The notes beneath the pieces are model-generated. The model was not told where the DNA came from. It ran no database searches and saw only the letters and a list, made by a program, of their open reading frames with translations. From positions 6,074,001 to 6,138,000 of the forward strand of contig NW_024464918.1 in assembly GCF_017591425.1 (NCBI RefSeq): a stretch of DNA of 64,000 bases. Direction: 5' to 3'. A program made the translations under genes and the position numbers. The stretch is from Ochotona curzoniae. Taxonomy: Eukaryota; Chordata; Mammalia; Lagomorpha; Ochotonidae. Every line of letters starts with the position of its first letter. Position 1 is the first letter of the stretch. Shown here piece by piece: positions 23,641-34,562 of this stretch.

Positions 23641-26035
23641 CAGAGAGGAAAGGCTTAGAGTGGGGCCAGACGCATGGCGTGCTCTCTCAGTCACGTGGGA
23701 GCAGTGTGTACGGTTATCACATCTGTGTAGTTTTGCCTTTATTATAAGTGGTTTTGTAATCATAATAAGATTTACCTGCATTAAAATTAATAAATTAGAG
23801 GCAATTCAAGGCTATTCTTACAATACAATCACTCTTGATCCTTTGCATTGGATTAGAATTTTTTTTTCAAAGACACGAATGGAGCATCAGCTATCATGAA
23901 CAGCCTGACATGTATTTGGCCCAATTCAGGGTGGGGAGCAACTGAACTGTAACAACAAGGTATGAGTTATTATTTAAATAAAACCCATAAGCTGTGATGA
24001 AGCTCTGCCTCCCCCAGATGAGGGAAGCAGAGCGGAGGATGAGGAAGCTTGTGAGGATTGGTCTCGAATTCTGAGCACATCTAACTGAATGGTTATCTTG
24101 ACCCTGTGGCATCAGCCGGACCTGGTCAGTCAAATTCTGCCCTCACCCCACCAATCCCAGTTGCAAGTCAGAAGGCACTGGTGGTGACCAAAGCACACCC
24201 AGTTAACATCAGAGCTGGAATTCTGATGGACATTTGGGGGAAAATAGTTTTTTTTTTTTTTAACCCAGTAGAATTGCTAAACTGATGAGACACAAATTGG
24301 GAGGAGCCAGAAGCAAGTTCATGGGCAGAACATACCCCAGAATGAAACTAGCAAAGAGAAAACAGGAGAGGCTCATCGATGATGATTCTTGCTGCACTGT
24401 CCCTGGGCCCTATGAGTCCGAATGATTCACAGTGAAAAATTTCCCTCCAGCTCCATTATTCCTTATACCAGTTTCTATTATAGGCATTCTCAAAGAAGCC
24501 TGAGTGATAAATCTGTCACACATAGGCCCACACAGGAAACCAGTCTTCAAAACTCAACTTAGGATAAAGTACAGCAAGCTCTCTGCCTTGTCTCTATCTG
24601 CTTAGAAAGAAGCAGGATCCCTCTGCATGGGTTAATAGTTATAAGGCACCTAAGCCTTTACTGACTGATATTAGATGGCAAATTGATTTATAAAAAGTAA
24701 ATCCAGGTAGGCCTCAGAATTTCCAGTGTTCTGAGGAATTGGACTCAGGACAGGAGTGGGAACAAAAAGAGTTGGTGCAACAGAACAGTCCGGATGGAGA
24801 GAAGACCACTGTTACTGACAGTATACTCAACACAGACCTAGGACATTGGCAGCTGTCTGGGGCCCTGCGGCCTCCCAGATGGGCTGAGCCATCATATCTG
24901 CAACAATCCTGAGTTCCAGCATCAAAATCCTAGATTAGTGTCTGGTTAGCTGAGCCTGGGTCATATGCCTATAATGCTGCCTGCAAAGGAGGCTGGGAAA
25001 ATGACAATCTAGTTATTTTGTCTTCTAGAGACAAGGGGAGACTGCAAACTACAACCCCAGACTCTGGGACTTGAACTAGCAGAACAGTGAATGTGGAAAG
25101 GAAAGTGGGATAGGATAGACTAGAATGGCCCATAGTCGCCATGGTTCCTGACGTCACACATGTCTGCTCCTTATCCTTGGCCCCCAGCAATGACCACAGC
25201 TCTGCTTCTGCCCTCTGTGGTTCTATCAGATCCTACCCCCTACCAACTCTGCCCACCTGTGAGTCACTTTTCTAGGTCACTCAATGATTTCACGGGGACA
25301 CGCCATCAACCTGGGCTGTCAGCCTCGAGCAGTGTGATTCCAGAAGGCTCCCGGCCCAGCTCCTGCCATCTGTGAGCAGCCTCCAAAGCCAGCCAGCATA
25401 CTGAGTGATAGGTAATTATCAGGCCCGGCCAGCCTCACCGCAGGCTTTGCACACGTCCGCTCTGCGCTGTGGGAAGAAGGCGAGTGGGGCCAGCCGCAGC
25501 CCCCAGGAAACCACAGGCCCCCACCAAGCCTGCCCTCCTTGTCATTTCCCTATGGTCTCCCTGGAAACTAATCTCATTCCTCTTGACGACTGCACAGTAA
25601 GGCTGCTTGCTTCAGTGATTGTCAAGGTAGCTTATCCCCTTGTTAATTAACTTCTCAGAAAAATGCTGTCTGACACTATGCTGTTTAGCTTCCAGCTTGT
25701 TAACATGGGTGACTCAGAGGAACTTTGACCCCGCTCTGTGCCTGCAAGTTGTGTGACTCCAGGGAGAAGCTGGGGAAAGAGGGGCCTTTCCCCTAGTGGT
25801 TTAGCATGGCTGTTAGGGATTATGAGTCGAATGCGTAGGAAGAATGGGACCAGCAGTGCCATGGAGAAGACTGTGTTTTGCCACCCTTTGCAGGATCTCA
25901 GCTGGTTGTTGGCTTACCTGGTAGAGAGAAACATGCAGGGTAGAGTTTGGCTAGATGGCTGGAAGCGTTAAACTAGATCAGCTTCTGCCTTAGGCCAAAG
26001 TAAGAGATGGAAGAGCAGGTGTGGCTTAACGCCTG
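23641..26035. other. Unique block, no gene supported
   Basis: About 2.4 kb. A poly(T) run is at 24249-24260. The GC-richer part at 25150-25560 has open frames on one strand but no recognisable protein. No confident transposon. Confidence 0.45.
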
Positions 26036-26039
26036 AATT

Positions 26040-26165
26040 CCATTTAATCATGTTTCTTTGTACCAGCTACTATGCTGAGAACCTGGTGAAGGACAGCCCA
26101 AGATATGTTCCTACCTTCAAGGAAGTTGATCTAGTAGGATGAATAAGACAATGTAATGGACTCCA
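26040..26165 (-). repeat. L2 3' end relic, antisense
   Basis: 'TTGTACCAGCTACTATGCTG' then 'GTTCCTACCTTCAAGGAAGT' and 'TGATCTAGTAGGATGAATAA' match antisense L2 ('gtgccaggcactgtgct..ccctgccctcaaggagctt..gtctagtggg'). Confidence 0.7.
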
Positions 26166-26790
26166 GCAAGGAAAATGCATGGGTTACAGAATGAATGCCT
26201 TCGCCCCAATTACAACCTACTTTTTCTTTCTTTTTTTTTTTTTTTGTAATGAACTTTTAAGTCCTCCTGTACATTCCGCACTGCATAAACTGAGAAAACA
26301 TAGGGAGCAAAAAAAAAATCTCTCACGAGGTCATCAATCAGCTTTTGCCCTGCTTCCTTTTGATTATTGGTTGTAATTATACTGTGAATGCCTTTTATTG
26401 GTTTTCTGGAATTTTGCATAACAAAAATCATACCCATGTGTAAGATGGTGTGAAACCATCTTTGGGGCCTGTAGAGTGTTCCCCAGGATGGGGGTACCAC
26501 AGCGTACCTACCTCTTCCCCCCATGTTGGCCCATGGAATGAAAGCTCAGCAAACGCCCAGAGGTCCAGGGAGCGGTCTTGGTATTGACCCTAAGCTCCTC
26601 TCTGGAAGCCACTCAGCATTGCCTTGCATCCTGTATCCCCCACAAGGTGAACTCAACTCCAGCAGTCAGTGGCAGGCATAGAGATCTCTACCTCCACCTG
26701 CTGGGGTCCTGCCAAGGAGATGGCAGTGTTGCCAGCCTAGAGGCAAAGTATATTTATAAAACAAATCAAAGAAACAAACAAAAGCAACTC
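26166..26790. other. Unique AT-rich sequence, possible regulatory block
   Basis: Holds a poly(T) run (26230-26244), a poly(A) run (26310-26318) and a perfect PBX-HOX type word ATCAATCA (26333-26340) in AT-rich text to about 26450. No coding sequence seen. Confidence 0.35.
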
Positions 26791-27110
26791 ATAGGCTGGT
26801 ACTGTGGCCAACAGGTTAAGCCATCGTCTTCAAGGTTGGCATCCCAAACTGTTACCAGTTTGAGCTCCAGCTACCTCACTTCCAATCCAGCTCCCTGCTA
26901 ACATCCCTGAGGAAAGTGCAGAAGGTGACTCAGCTGCTTGGGCCCCTGTCACCCATAAGAGATCTGGATGGAATTCCTGGATCCTGACTCCAGCCTTGCC
27001 AGGCTTTGTGGGCATTTGAGGAGTGAGCCACTGGGTAGAAGCTACTTCTCTTTGTGTGTTTTTCCTCCTGCCTCTCTGTAATGTTGCCTTTAAAATAAAC
27101 AAATCAATCT
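26791..27110 (+). mobile_element. CSINE, sense (left member of inverted pair)
   Basis: 'GGCTGGTACTGTGGCCAACA', 'GGTTAAGCCATCGTCTTCAA', 'CACTTCCAATCCAGCTCCCT', 'GAATTCCTGGATCCTGACTC' and an A/T-rich tail 'AAAATAAACAAATCAATCT'. Confidence 0.94.
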
Positions 27111-27119
27111 GTGCTCCCA

Positions 27120-27447
27120 AAGATTAATTTAGGTTACTTGAAAGAGTTATACACAGAGAGAGGGAGAGGGAGAGAGAGAGAGAGAGAGAGATCAATCCTC
27201 CATCTTCTGGTTCACTCCCCAAATAGCTACAATGGCTGTAGCTAAGCCAATCCAAAGCTAGGAGCCAGGCAGTTTTTCTGGGTCTACAATGCACATGCAG
27301 GGGCCTAAGGACTTGGCTCATCCTCTGCTGTCTTCCCAGGGTATAAGCAGGGTGCTGGATCTAGAACCCAGGACTAGAACTGGTACCCTTATAAGATACT
27401 GGCATAACAGGTAGAGGATTAGCTTGCTATGCCACCTCATCAGCCCC
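27120..27447 (-). mobile_element. CSINE, antisense (right member of inverted pair)
   Basis: Begins with the tail complement, a (GA)n run at 27158-27190, then 'CTTCTGGTTCACTCCCCAAA', 'TAGGAGCCAGGCAGTTTTTC' and ends at the head complement 'TAGCTTGCTATGCCACC'. It is followed by 'TAAATAAATCTTTAAAAAA', which looks like the displaced tail of the left SINE. Confidence 0.93.
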
Positions 27448-28015
27448 TAAATAAATCTTTAAAAAAATTTTTTAAATGAAACTGAAAAACCTCACTAGGC
27501 ATTCCTTTCCACCCCATCATACAGTCATGACTGACACTGGTTCTCACCTGCTTCTGGACTCTTGTCTCCTCTGCACCCACCCAACCTCCTCAGGATGCTT
27601 CCTTAACTGTTAGTACTTCTCGAACTATCTGTGGGAGAATGGCCAAGTTTGTGTGTATGTTTGGTTATAAACTACACAGCAGCATGCTGGGAGTGTGCAG
27701 ATGCCAAGGCTGTAGTTATTTGCTCCACGTCTGTATCCCCAGCTCCGAATGCAGCTGCTACCGGCCAGTTCTGGCATCTGGCACTGGTCCGGCGAGCACA
27801 CTTGCAGTAGCACTAGCCTGTAGCACTTACCCGCTAGGCTGACCGAGTTCCCATTCTCCCAGCTTCTCCAAACTTCATCGTTGACCCCAGCACCCTGTCC
27901 TTCAAATGTCTTGGACATTTGATTGTTAGAAACATTCAGGAACTAAATCTTAGTCCCCTTTCCTGTTAGCAAAGATTTCCAAGACAGATTAAGAGGCAAC
28001 GAATGTGGACACTCA
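27448..28015. other. Unique sequence, nothing recognised
   Basis: Apart from the displaced A-rich SINE tail at the left edge, no gene or repeat seen. Confidence 0.4.
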
Positions 28016-28019
28016 GAAG

Positions 28020-28258
28020 GCTCTTGATGCGTGTTGCCAAGTTGCTTTCAGAAAGTTTGCACCCATTGTGATTCTCCCCAGCAGGCACTAGGAGGTCCCG
28101 CTTTTCTGAAGTTGTGCTGGTATTGACATCTTTTTGTAATTTTTATTTCATCCTTGCTCTGTGTGCAGTCAAGAAAAAAAATACTATCTCTGTATGGTCC
28201 TAATTTGCATTTCTTTGATTTCTAGTCAAACTGAATATATTTCATATGTTCACCTTTC
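28020..28258 (-). mobile_element. Old L1 3' end, antisense
   Basis: 'TTGCCAAGTTGCTTTCAGAA', 'CCCAGCAGGCACTAGGAGGT', 'CCTAATTTGCATTTCTTTGA' and 'TTCATATGTTCACC' match the antisense of old L1 ORF2-end/3' UTR sequence. Confidence 0.93.
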
Positions 28259-28454
28259 CAATGGATTTTCAGGCTCAGTGGTTCAATGCACAATTAGAAA
28301 GAGATGAAAGAATCTCACGTGTGTTGCAGTGCACAAAACACACTGACTGGGTAGGTGCCTTGGGCTCAGAGTGAGGCCACCACTTGTCACAGTCTTTCCT
28401 TGAGATGTCCTGAGATGCCAACACCTGATGTGCCAATGCATTTTCAAAACCTCC

Positions 28455-28590
28455 GAAAGTGCCTGCCGAGGCCTGAGTTCTGAGCCTGGCTGTTTGTCCT
28501 GCTGTCTTGGGTCATTTCGGTTGTTTCCATGTGTAAAATGGGGTGGTTGGCCTCTGTGACCCCTAAGCCCTTTTGTAAAAAAAGAAAAGA
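28455..28590 (+). repeat. MIR/MIR3-like
   Basis: 'GTCTTGGGTCATTTCGGTTG' then 'TTTCCATGTGTAAAATGGGG' and 'TGGTTGGCCTCTGTGACCCC' match the MIR3-type core and 3' part. Confidence 0.78.
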
Positions 28591-31500
28591 AAAAGAAAAG
28601 CCGTGTCTGTACTCCTTGGCCTTAACTATTCTGACAGAATAAAAATCGATTGCCTAAGAGGCGAGAGCTCCTGAATGGCACTTGGCAGCCGTGAGTGGGA
28701 ATGCTGCTGCGCTGGGACAGGGTAGCTTTTCTGTTCAGAAACCTGGCTCCCGGGCATCCCGGTGTCTAAGGAGTGATCTGGGAGCTCCCAGGGCCCTGGC
28801 CCCCCTGACTTTAGACTAGTGCTCTGTTGGCTGAGTCCACTGACGATCAAAGATGCTGACCTTGGACCAATTTTGAGACAGAGGGGACATGGCTATGCCC
28901 CCTCTGGACTGCACCCTGAATATCCAGTTCTGAAAAAATCACAGAAGAAATTCTCATGAACTCACAGACCTTTCATTATTCCAGGAACTGGACAGAGGAG
29001 TGCTCCGTGTTAGTGCCTACTGCCCTGGCTGCTTTGGCCTGCTGATTCGGGGTGGGCAGCGTTGCCCCTTCTGATTCAAGGCAGTAAGCGCCACTTCATT
29101 CCGTTTCATTAACTTACCTTCAAGCTTAAACAGCCATGCCTGAGGTCTGCATTTGAAGAATTTAGGGGTAGATTTGGACAGTGCAAAGTCCTTTATGCTT
29201 TGCCTGTTATCTCTCAGTAGAGCCAGATCAGAGAGGAAAACTTTGTTACCCGCCCCCCAACACACACCTTAAACTACTGTGTTAGTTAAAGTGATTTCAG
29301 TGGACTTAATTGATGGCTGGAGTGATTTGCATTTTATTGCCTGGGTCTGCTCATTGGGTCAGAGGCTGTCATAAAAGCACAAGCCCTAAGTTGCATTGAC
29401 AGCCTCCACAAAGCAGTGGGACCAGCGCTCTGGTTCTTTACAACTCAGGGGTGTAATAAGCCACACGTGTTTCCAGCCGCCGGCCGGCCCTGGCTCTGAG
29501 ACTCAGGATTGGAGTTTTTCCAGGAGCTGTGGAATCAAGGAATCCTGAGTAGAAGGTAGACGGCCAGATTTCTGAAAGCAGGAAACCCTGGCACAAGGGA
29601 GAAATGGTTGTGGATGGTAACCCAGTAAGAACTGTGCTCTGGAGCCTGGGTAGGAATCCAGTGCAAGCATTTGTGCTGTTGGGCTTGTATAAAGTTTGTA
29701 TCTGTGGGTTGTTGTTGTTATTTTTGTCTATAGAGATTAGACACTTTTGCCGGGAGGGACAGGGATCATGAATGGGTAAGGCAGGTCAGAAAGGCCCAGT
29801 GGATGAACTGGGGTCCTCTGGTCCGTAGGGGATCCTGTGTGCATAAGCAAAGGGGCCCTGCCCTGCCAGTAGATGACAACTTGGCCTCTCCTAGGCGTGA
29901 GGCATTTGGGGCCTCATCAGCAGGCACAACCGAAGCAAGGGAAGGGCACCCAAAAGGACAGATCTGTTCAGTTCAAGACTAAGTGAGTCATGTAGGGTGT
30001 GGACTCAGTCCTGCTTCAGTTTCTATGCTTTGTTTTCACAAAGAAACTGGAAATTAATTTTGTGTGTGTATGTGGAATATTCCAATTTTAAGATGAAACC
30101 ACAGCTCTCATTCTTTGTTACCTCTAAATACTGTGGGAGTGGACTGGGCAGGTGACAGGGCTGGGTTGGGCCGTAAGTTGGCAGGCTTTGGCACTGTAAG
30201 GTAAAGGGGTCACTAACATCCCACCCTTCACACACAACTGGAACAAAAGTGGGGAGTAGTTCCATTCATATGGGTAGGGCACAGCCTGCCCAACTTAAAG
30301 AAGAGAATAGAGGGAAGGAAGTGAGGTGCAGGGCCCTGCAAATAAGGCTGTGAAGTGAGGCAGGTAGAGCTAACCAGCAGAGCCAGTTGTGTGCCAGGTG
30401 AGTATTTCAAGTAGCCTGGAATGAGCTTTACCACTTTGCTTGCCAGGCAGAGTAGTAGAATCTGAGAGCTGGCCTATGCTCCAGATGGAGGGCTCTGAGG
30501 CATGCTGTGTGTAGCCCAGGGGCCTCCATGCTTCCTGCAGCCCTGATGGTATTTGGTCTTCCCCGCTGGGCCTAGAGTGAGTGCACAGAGATGGCTAATT
30601 AAACTCTGAACTGACAAACACCATTGCTGGAGACACTCCCCTTTGAAGAGCAGAAGATCACAGGGACAATTTCCTGTTGGCCAGTGTGCAACCCCAGATC
30701 CTGTCAGTTTGGGATTGTGTTAAATGTAACTAAGGCGTGTTGATGGCCTGCAACACCCATCAGCAGCTGCTGGCTGGAAGCTCCGAGCTGCCTTGCTGGT
30801 GAGGTCCGGTTTCTCCCCATTCTGTTTTCAGGTGTGTGTGCTTTGGAGGGGAACAGGAAGCGGGGAGATGTTAGAGCAAATAAAGCTTTAAGGCCCCAGT
30901 TAACCCGCATTGTCTGTTTAGAACACTGTTTTCCTAGAAGAGGTACGTACTCTTCTGCCAATAGATGGGTAAGCAGAAACCGACAAGCTTGTAGGCAGAT
31001 TGCCATAAATGGGTTTGGCAAGTAGCAGCGACTGTACACAACTGTACATGGAAATAGAGTCAAATGTGACATGAGTTTGCGTTGGGGTCCTTTTATGTGA
31101 CCCCCTCTGGAGTGACCAGTTATGTCCCTGACAAGCATGAGAAACAATCCTCGCCAGCAAGAGAGAGGACCAGGGCTTTTTTTCCCCTGGATATGATAAG
31201 TTACATAGGAGAGGCATTTAATAACCATCAGTGTGTCTTCTGTGGTCACTAACTTTGCTTTGGAACTGTAGGAGAGATAGACCAGTTCAAATTGTGGGTC
31301 CGCTCAGTATTGAGCTGTTGGGAACAAATTTGTGTGCGATTATCAGAGCTGAGTGAGTGAGGCAGGGATGCAGCCTGGATAAACTTAGCCAGAAAGACCG
31401 TGAGGGCGCACAGAGTGCCTGATGTAAGCCACCAATCAGTGTCACGAGAAACAGTGGTGCTCACAGAAGTGAAGTATTAAACATGATGTCTTGATCCATC

Positions 31501-31660
31501 ATTCTTCATCTCTCCCGTGGTTCCTTGGGGATGCCAAGTCAATTAAATGTCAAGTTATGGCAGCTTCATCTTCCGGTGCTGGTGCAGAGATTTCTCCCAT
31601 TGTACCACATGATTCCAGATAGATGAAGACAGGGAGCGATGCACTAGGTGGTGGATGGAA
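28591..31660. other. Long repeat-poor block
   Basis: About 3 kb without a confident transposon. It includes the octamer-bearing candidate element at 29270-29460 and a CpG-rich word (CCGCCGGCCGGCCC) near 29478. The 181-codon antisense frame at 30704-31249 shows no domain and is not supported as a gene. Confidence 0.5.
29270..29460. promoter_or_regulatory. Candidate enhancer-like element with POU octamer
   Basis: A perfect octamer ATTTGCAT sits at 29325-29332, with TTAATTGAT at 29307-29315 (homeodomain type) and TTGATGGC next to it, in unique AT-rich DNA between GC-richer flanks. Inference only. Confidence 0.35.
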
Positions 31661-31663
31661 AGG

Positions 31664-31717
31664 TGGATGATAGATGGATAGATAGATAGATGGATAGATA
31701 GATAGATGGATAGATAG
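31664..31717. repeat. (GATA)n/(GATG)n microsatellite
   Basis: About 54 bp alternating GATA and GATG units. Confidence 0.97.
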
Positions 31718-31924
31718 GAGATGACAGAACATGGTCAGACACAGGCACATTTCCCAAATACTAGACGTGAGGAGGAGGAGACCAAGAAACAGTAAAGAGG
31801 CAAACATTGAACCCCTAGGAAGTTCATGGATCAGCAGAGCAGGATTGTATGTGTGTATATGTGTGTTTATTTTTTTACTCATCTGTGTCATTTATCTTTT
31901 GGGAATTGATAGAACATGTAGTAG

Positions 31925-32105
31925 AGAAAGATGGAAGCGGGGAGAGAGGAGGGAGGAGGGAGAGGAAGGCAGGAGGGAAGATGGAGAGAAGGGAGGAAGA
32001 AGAGAGGGTAAGGGCAGGAGAAAGGGAAGGGATATCATATCCTGAGTATTGTATCTGAATTGCATCAAATTTGTTAAAATTTGAAAAACAATAAAAAATA
32101 ATTAC
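31925..32105 (+). mobile_element. Probable lagomorph L1 3' terminus, sense
   Basis: A 105-bp homopurine (GGGA/GGAG) tract (31925-32033), then 'ATATCATATCCTGAGTATTG', 'TATCTGAATTGCATCAAATT', 'TGTTAAAATTTGAAAAAC' and an A-rich end. Polypurine tract plus this terminal wording is what I remember of older lagomorph L1 3' ends. The 5' limit is unclear and may extend to about 31730. Confidence 0.6.
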
Positions 32106-32124
32106 TCCAACATGATTTTTTTAA

Positions 32125-32337
32125 AAAAAGAGATTTATTTATTTTATTGGAAAGGCAGATTTAGAGAGAGGAGAGATAGATCTCCCAGGGTCCCAAGGCC
32201 AATCATGCTGCTTTCCCAGGCCATAAGTAGGGAGCTTAATAGGAAGTAGAACAACCAGGACATGAACCGGTGCCCATATGCGATTCCGCATTTGTACATG
32301 GGAGGATTATCCACTTGAGCCATCATGTGGGTCAAGT
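32125..32337 (-). mobile_element. CSINE, antisense, internally deleted
   Basis: Tail 'AGATTTATTTATTTTATTGG', then 'AGAGAGGAGAGATAGATCT' joins directly to 'TCCCAGGGTCCCAAGGCC', skipping the usual 'TTCACTCCCCAA..CCAGGAGC' segment. It ends at 'CATTTGTACATGGGAGG' and the head complement. About 100 bp is missing internally. Confidence 0.9.
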
Positions 32338-32735
32338 GGCCAACAGGGTATCTGGCCAGAAAGAAACTGGAAGCTTGGTAGGTTAAAAAAAAATCAGAGC
32401 ATAGAAAAGGGGCCCTATTTCTTCAATGTCTGTGAGTTTCCTCAGTAGTATGAAGAGAAGATAGAAAAGGCGATGGTTTAAACTCACTGTAGAAATCCGC
32501 AACTCGCTTAGCATGGCTGGCATGGTGATGGGCTGCAAAGTCCTGGCTGTGACAGTATGTGGTGTTACCTCGTGCTCATCCATCTCTGAACTCTTTCTCA
32601 TCTACAACAGGTGCTACAAATAAGGACCCTCCCAGAGGTTGTTTCTCTTAAAAGGACTTAAACGTTTACACTGCCTTGCATCATCCTGAATGTTCTGATG
32701 TTGGTTAGTGGAGTCCGATTGGCCTAGGATCATTC
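32338..32735. other. Unique sequence, nothing recognised
   Basis: No repeat or gene signature seen. Confidence 0.4.
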
Positions 32736-32739
32736 AATT

Positions 32740-32930
32740 GCTTGCTCAGCCGCCTTCCAGCTATGAGGCTCTGGGAAAATTGGCTAAGCTGTCTGGACTG
32801 TGATTTTCACAACTACAAACCAGGGCTGCTGATGCCTTCTTGGAGTGACAGGGTGTGTATGACAGAGCACAGCACAGGGCCTGAGTTACAGTAGATTTCT
32901 TGACTAATGTTGGACCCATAGTTGTGAATG
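32740..32930 (+). repeat. MIR
   Basis: 'GCCGCCTTCCAGCTATGAGG', 'CTCTGGGAAAATTGGCTAAG' and 'GAGCACAGCACAGGGCCTGA' follow the MIR order (core then 'cagtgcctggcac' end). Confidence 0.75.
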
Positions 32931-34220
32931 TCATTCCTTCTCTCCAGTCCCCTACTACCAATACCACGGCCACATGCATACCTTCCTCTAAATCTCTGCT
33001 AGTGCTGTAAGAAGGCCCTTCGTCGTTTAACATTTCCTTCTTCTTGGGGATCCTCAGGGAAGAGGGCTCTGTGACACCCAGTGGCTCCCAAACATGCCCT
33101 GAAAACCCCAAGAAGAAAGAGTTCCATTAGCACTTGCACATTTGGGGGCCCCCACATAGTGTTGTCAGCCAGATGGCCAGGAGCTTCCTGCGGAAAGCCC
33201 CAGGCTGTGGCAGGTTTACTGAGGCCCTTCATTAAGATGAATTATGAACCTGTGGGTCTCACTGCTTCAATTTGGCTCAGCTTGGGAGGCAGAGGCTGGG
33301 CGTGCCCCCTACCTGCACTGCGGGGAACCCTCTTCCTCACCCCCTGCCTGCCTCCTTCCCTCCCCGCTGTGCAACACTGCCTCCCCCCCCACCCCCCGCC
33401 CCATGCCTTGTTTTAATGAAAGAGAAAGTCCCTGTTCCCTCCAGGGAGACCCCAGAGCAAGAGGCAGAGTTCAAGCTGAGAACCGTGGTTTTCTTGCAAG
33501 TGGCAGGCACCTGGCTGATCAGGCTTGGCCTGACTCCCTTGTGACTGTACTGTGCACAGCTATCCCCTGTCTTACCCTGCTCCCTCCAGGCCATAAACAA
33601 GCCAGCACAGCCAGGAGAGGGGGAGCCATGGTGTGAGGGCAACCACAGCTCCAGGGCCCTCTGCAATTTGCTCCCATCACACCAGGGTGTTCACTCCTTG
33701 GACCCTCAGGGTACCTGGCTTCTATGTTGCTTTCCCCCCCTTTTTTTCCTTTAAAGCTATGAAATATGATCAGCTGTTGTTTGAGGAAGCCAGACCCCAA
33801 TGATCTCAGAGCAGGGGTTCAGGCGAATGTGCTCACGCGTTGCCCCCGGGGACCTGGATGGAGTGGGGAAAGCACACAGAGGTGGCATTTAGGGGACAAC
33901 GTTTACCTGCAAAATGAAGGATGGAAGTTAGACTGTAAGAAGGGGCATCCCTGAGTAGAGCTGGCCTTGTGTGGTGGACATGACAGAGCAGGGGAAGGGA
34001 GACTTCTGGAAAGTACTCTGGACAATTACTTTCTCTGTGGGAGAGATGTTATACCTGTGCTAGCTTGGCTGCATGTGGCAAGTCTAGGCGACGTTTTGGG
34101 GAGGCAGCCCAGAGCCAGCCCTCTACAAGACAAGCAGTGGGAACCCTCGGAGAGGTGGAAGAGATGGCTGCTGTCACTTGTTTTTTCCTATGTTGTTATG
34201 TCTGCATACAAGAAATTGAC
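32931..34220. other. GC-rich unique block with C-tract
   Basis: No gene supported although frames are open on both strands (GC-rich). A C8-A-C6-G-C4 run at 33383-33402 gives a G-quadruplex-capable minus strand. Confidence 0.45.
33381..33402 (-). other. G-quadruplex-capable tract, minus strand
   Basis: The plus strand reads CT, C8, A, C6, G, C4, so the minus strand holds GGGG-C-GGGGGG-T-GGGGGGGG, enough for four G-runs with very short loops. Confidence 0.6.
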
Positions 34221-34221
34221 T

Positions 34222-34562
34222 CTGGGGCTGACATTGTGGCAAAGCAGGTTAAGCTCCTGCTCAAGACACTCAACATCCCATTTCAGTCTGGTGGTTCGAG
34301 TCCCAGCTGTTCCAACTCCAGTCCAACTTGCATTTAAGAAGGCAGCAGAAGATAGCTCAAACATGTTGGCCTATGCCACCCATGTGGAGATCTGGAGAGA
34401 ATTCCTGGCTCCTAGCTTCAGCCTAGCCCAGGCTTGTCCTTGATGGTCATTTGGCAAGTGAACCAGTGGTTAGAAGATCTCTCTCTCTCTCCCTCTCTAC
34501 TTCTCTATGTCTCTCCTTCTTTTTCTTTCACACTACTTTTGAAATAAATGAATGAGTCTTGG
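34222..34562 (+). mobile_element. CSINE, sense
   Basis: 'GGGGCTGACATTGTGGCAAA', 'GCAGGTTAAGCTCCTGCTCA', 'GAGAATTCCTGGCTCCTAGC', 'AAGTGAACCAGTGGTTAGAA', a CT-rich segment and the tail 'GAAATAAATGAATGAGTCTT'. It reads as an older subfamily. Confidence 0.95.

Noticed and set aside
30704..31249. 181-codon antisense open frame
   Set aside because: No recognisable domain, competing frames on the other strand, no splice or promoter context.
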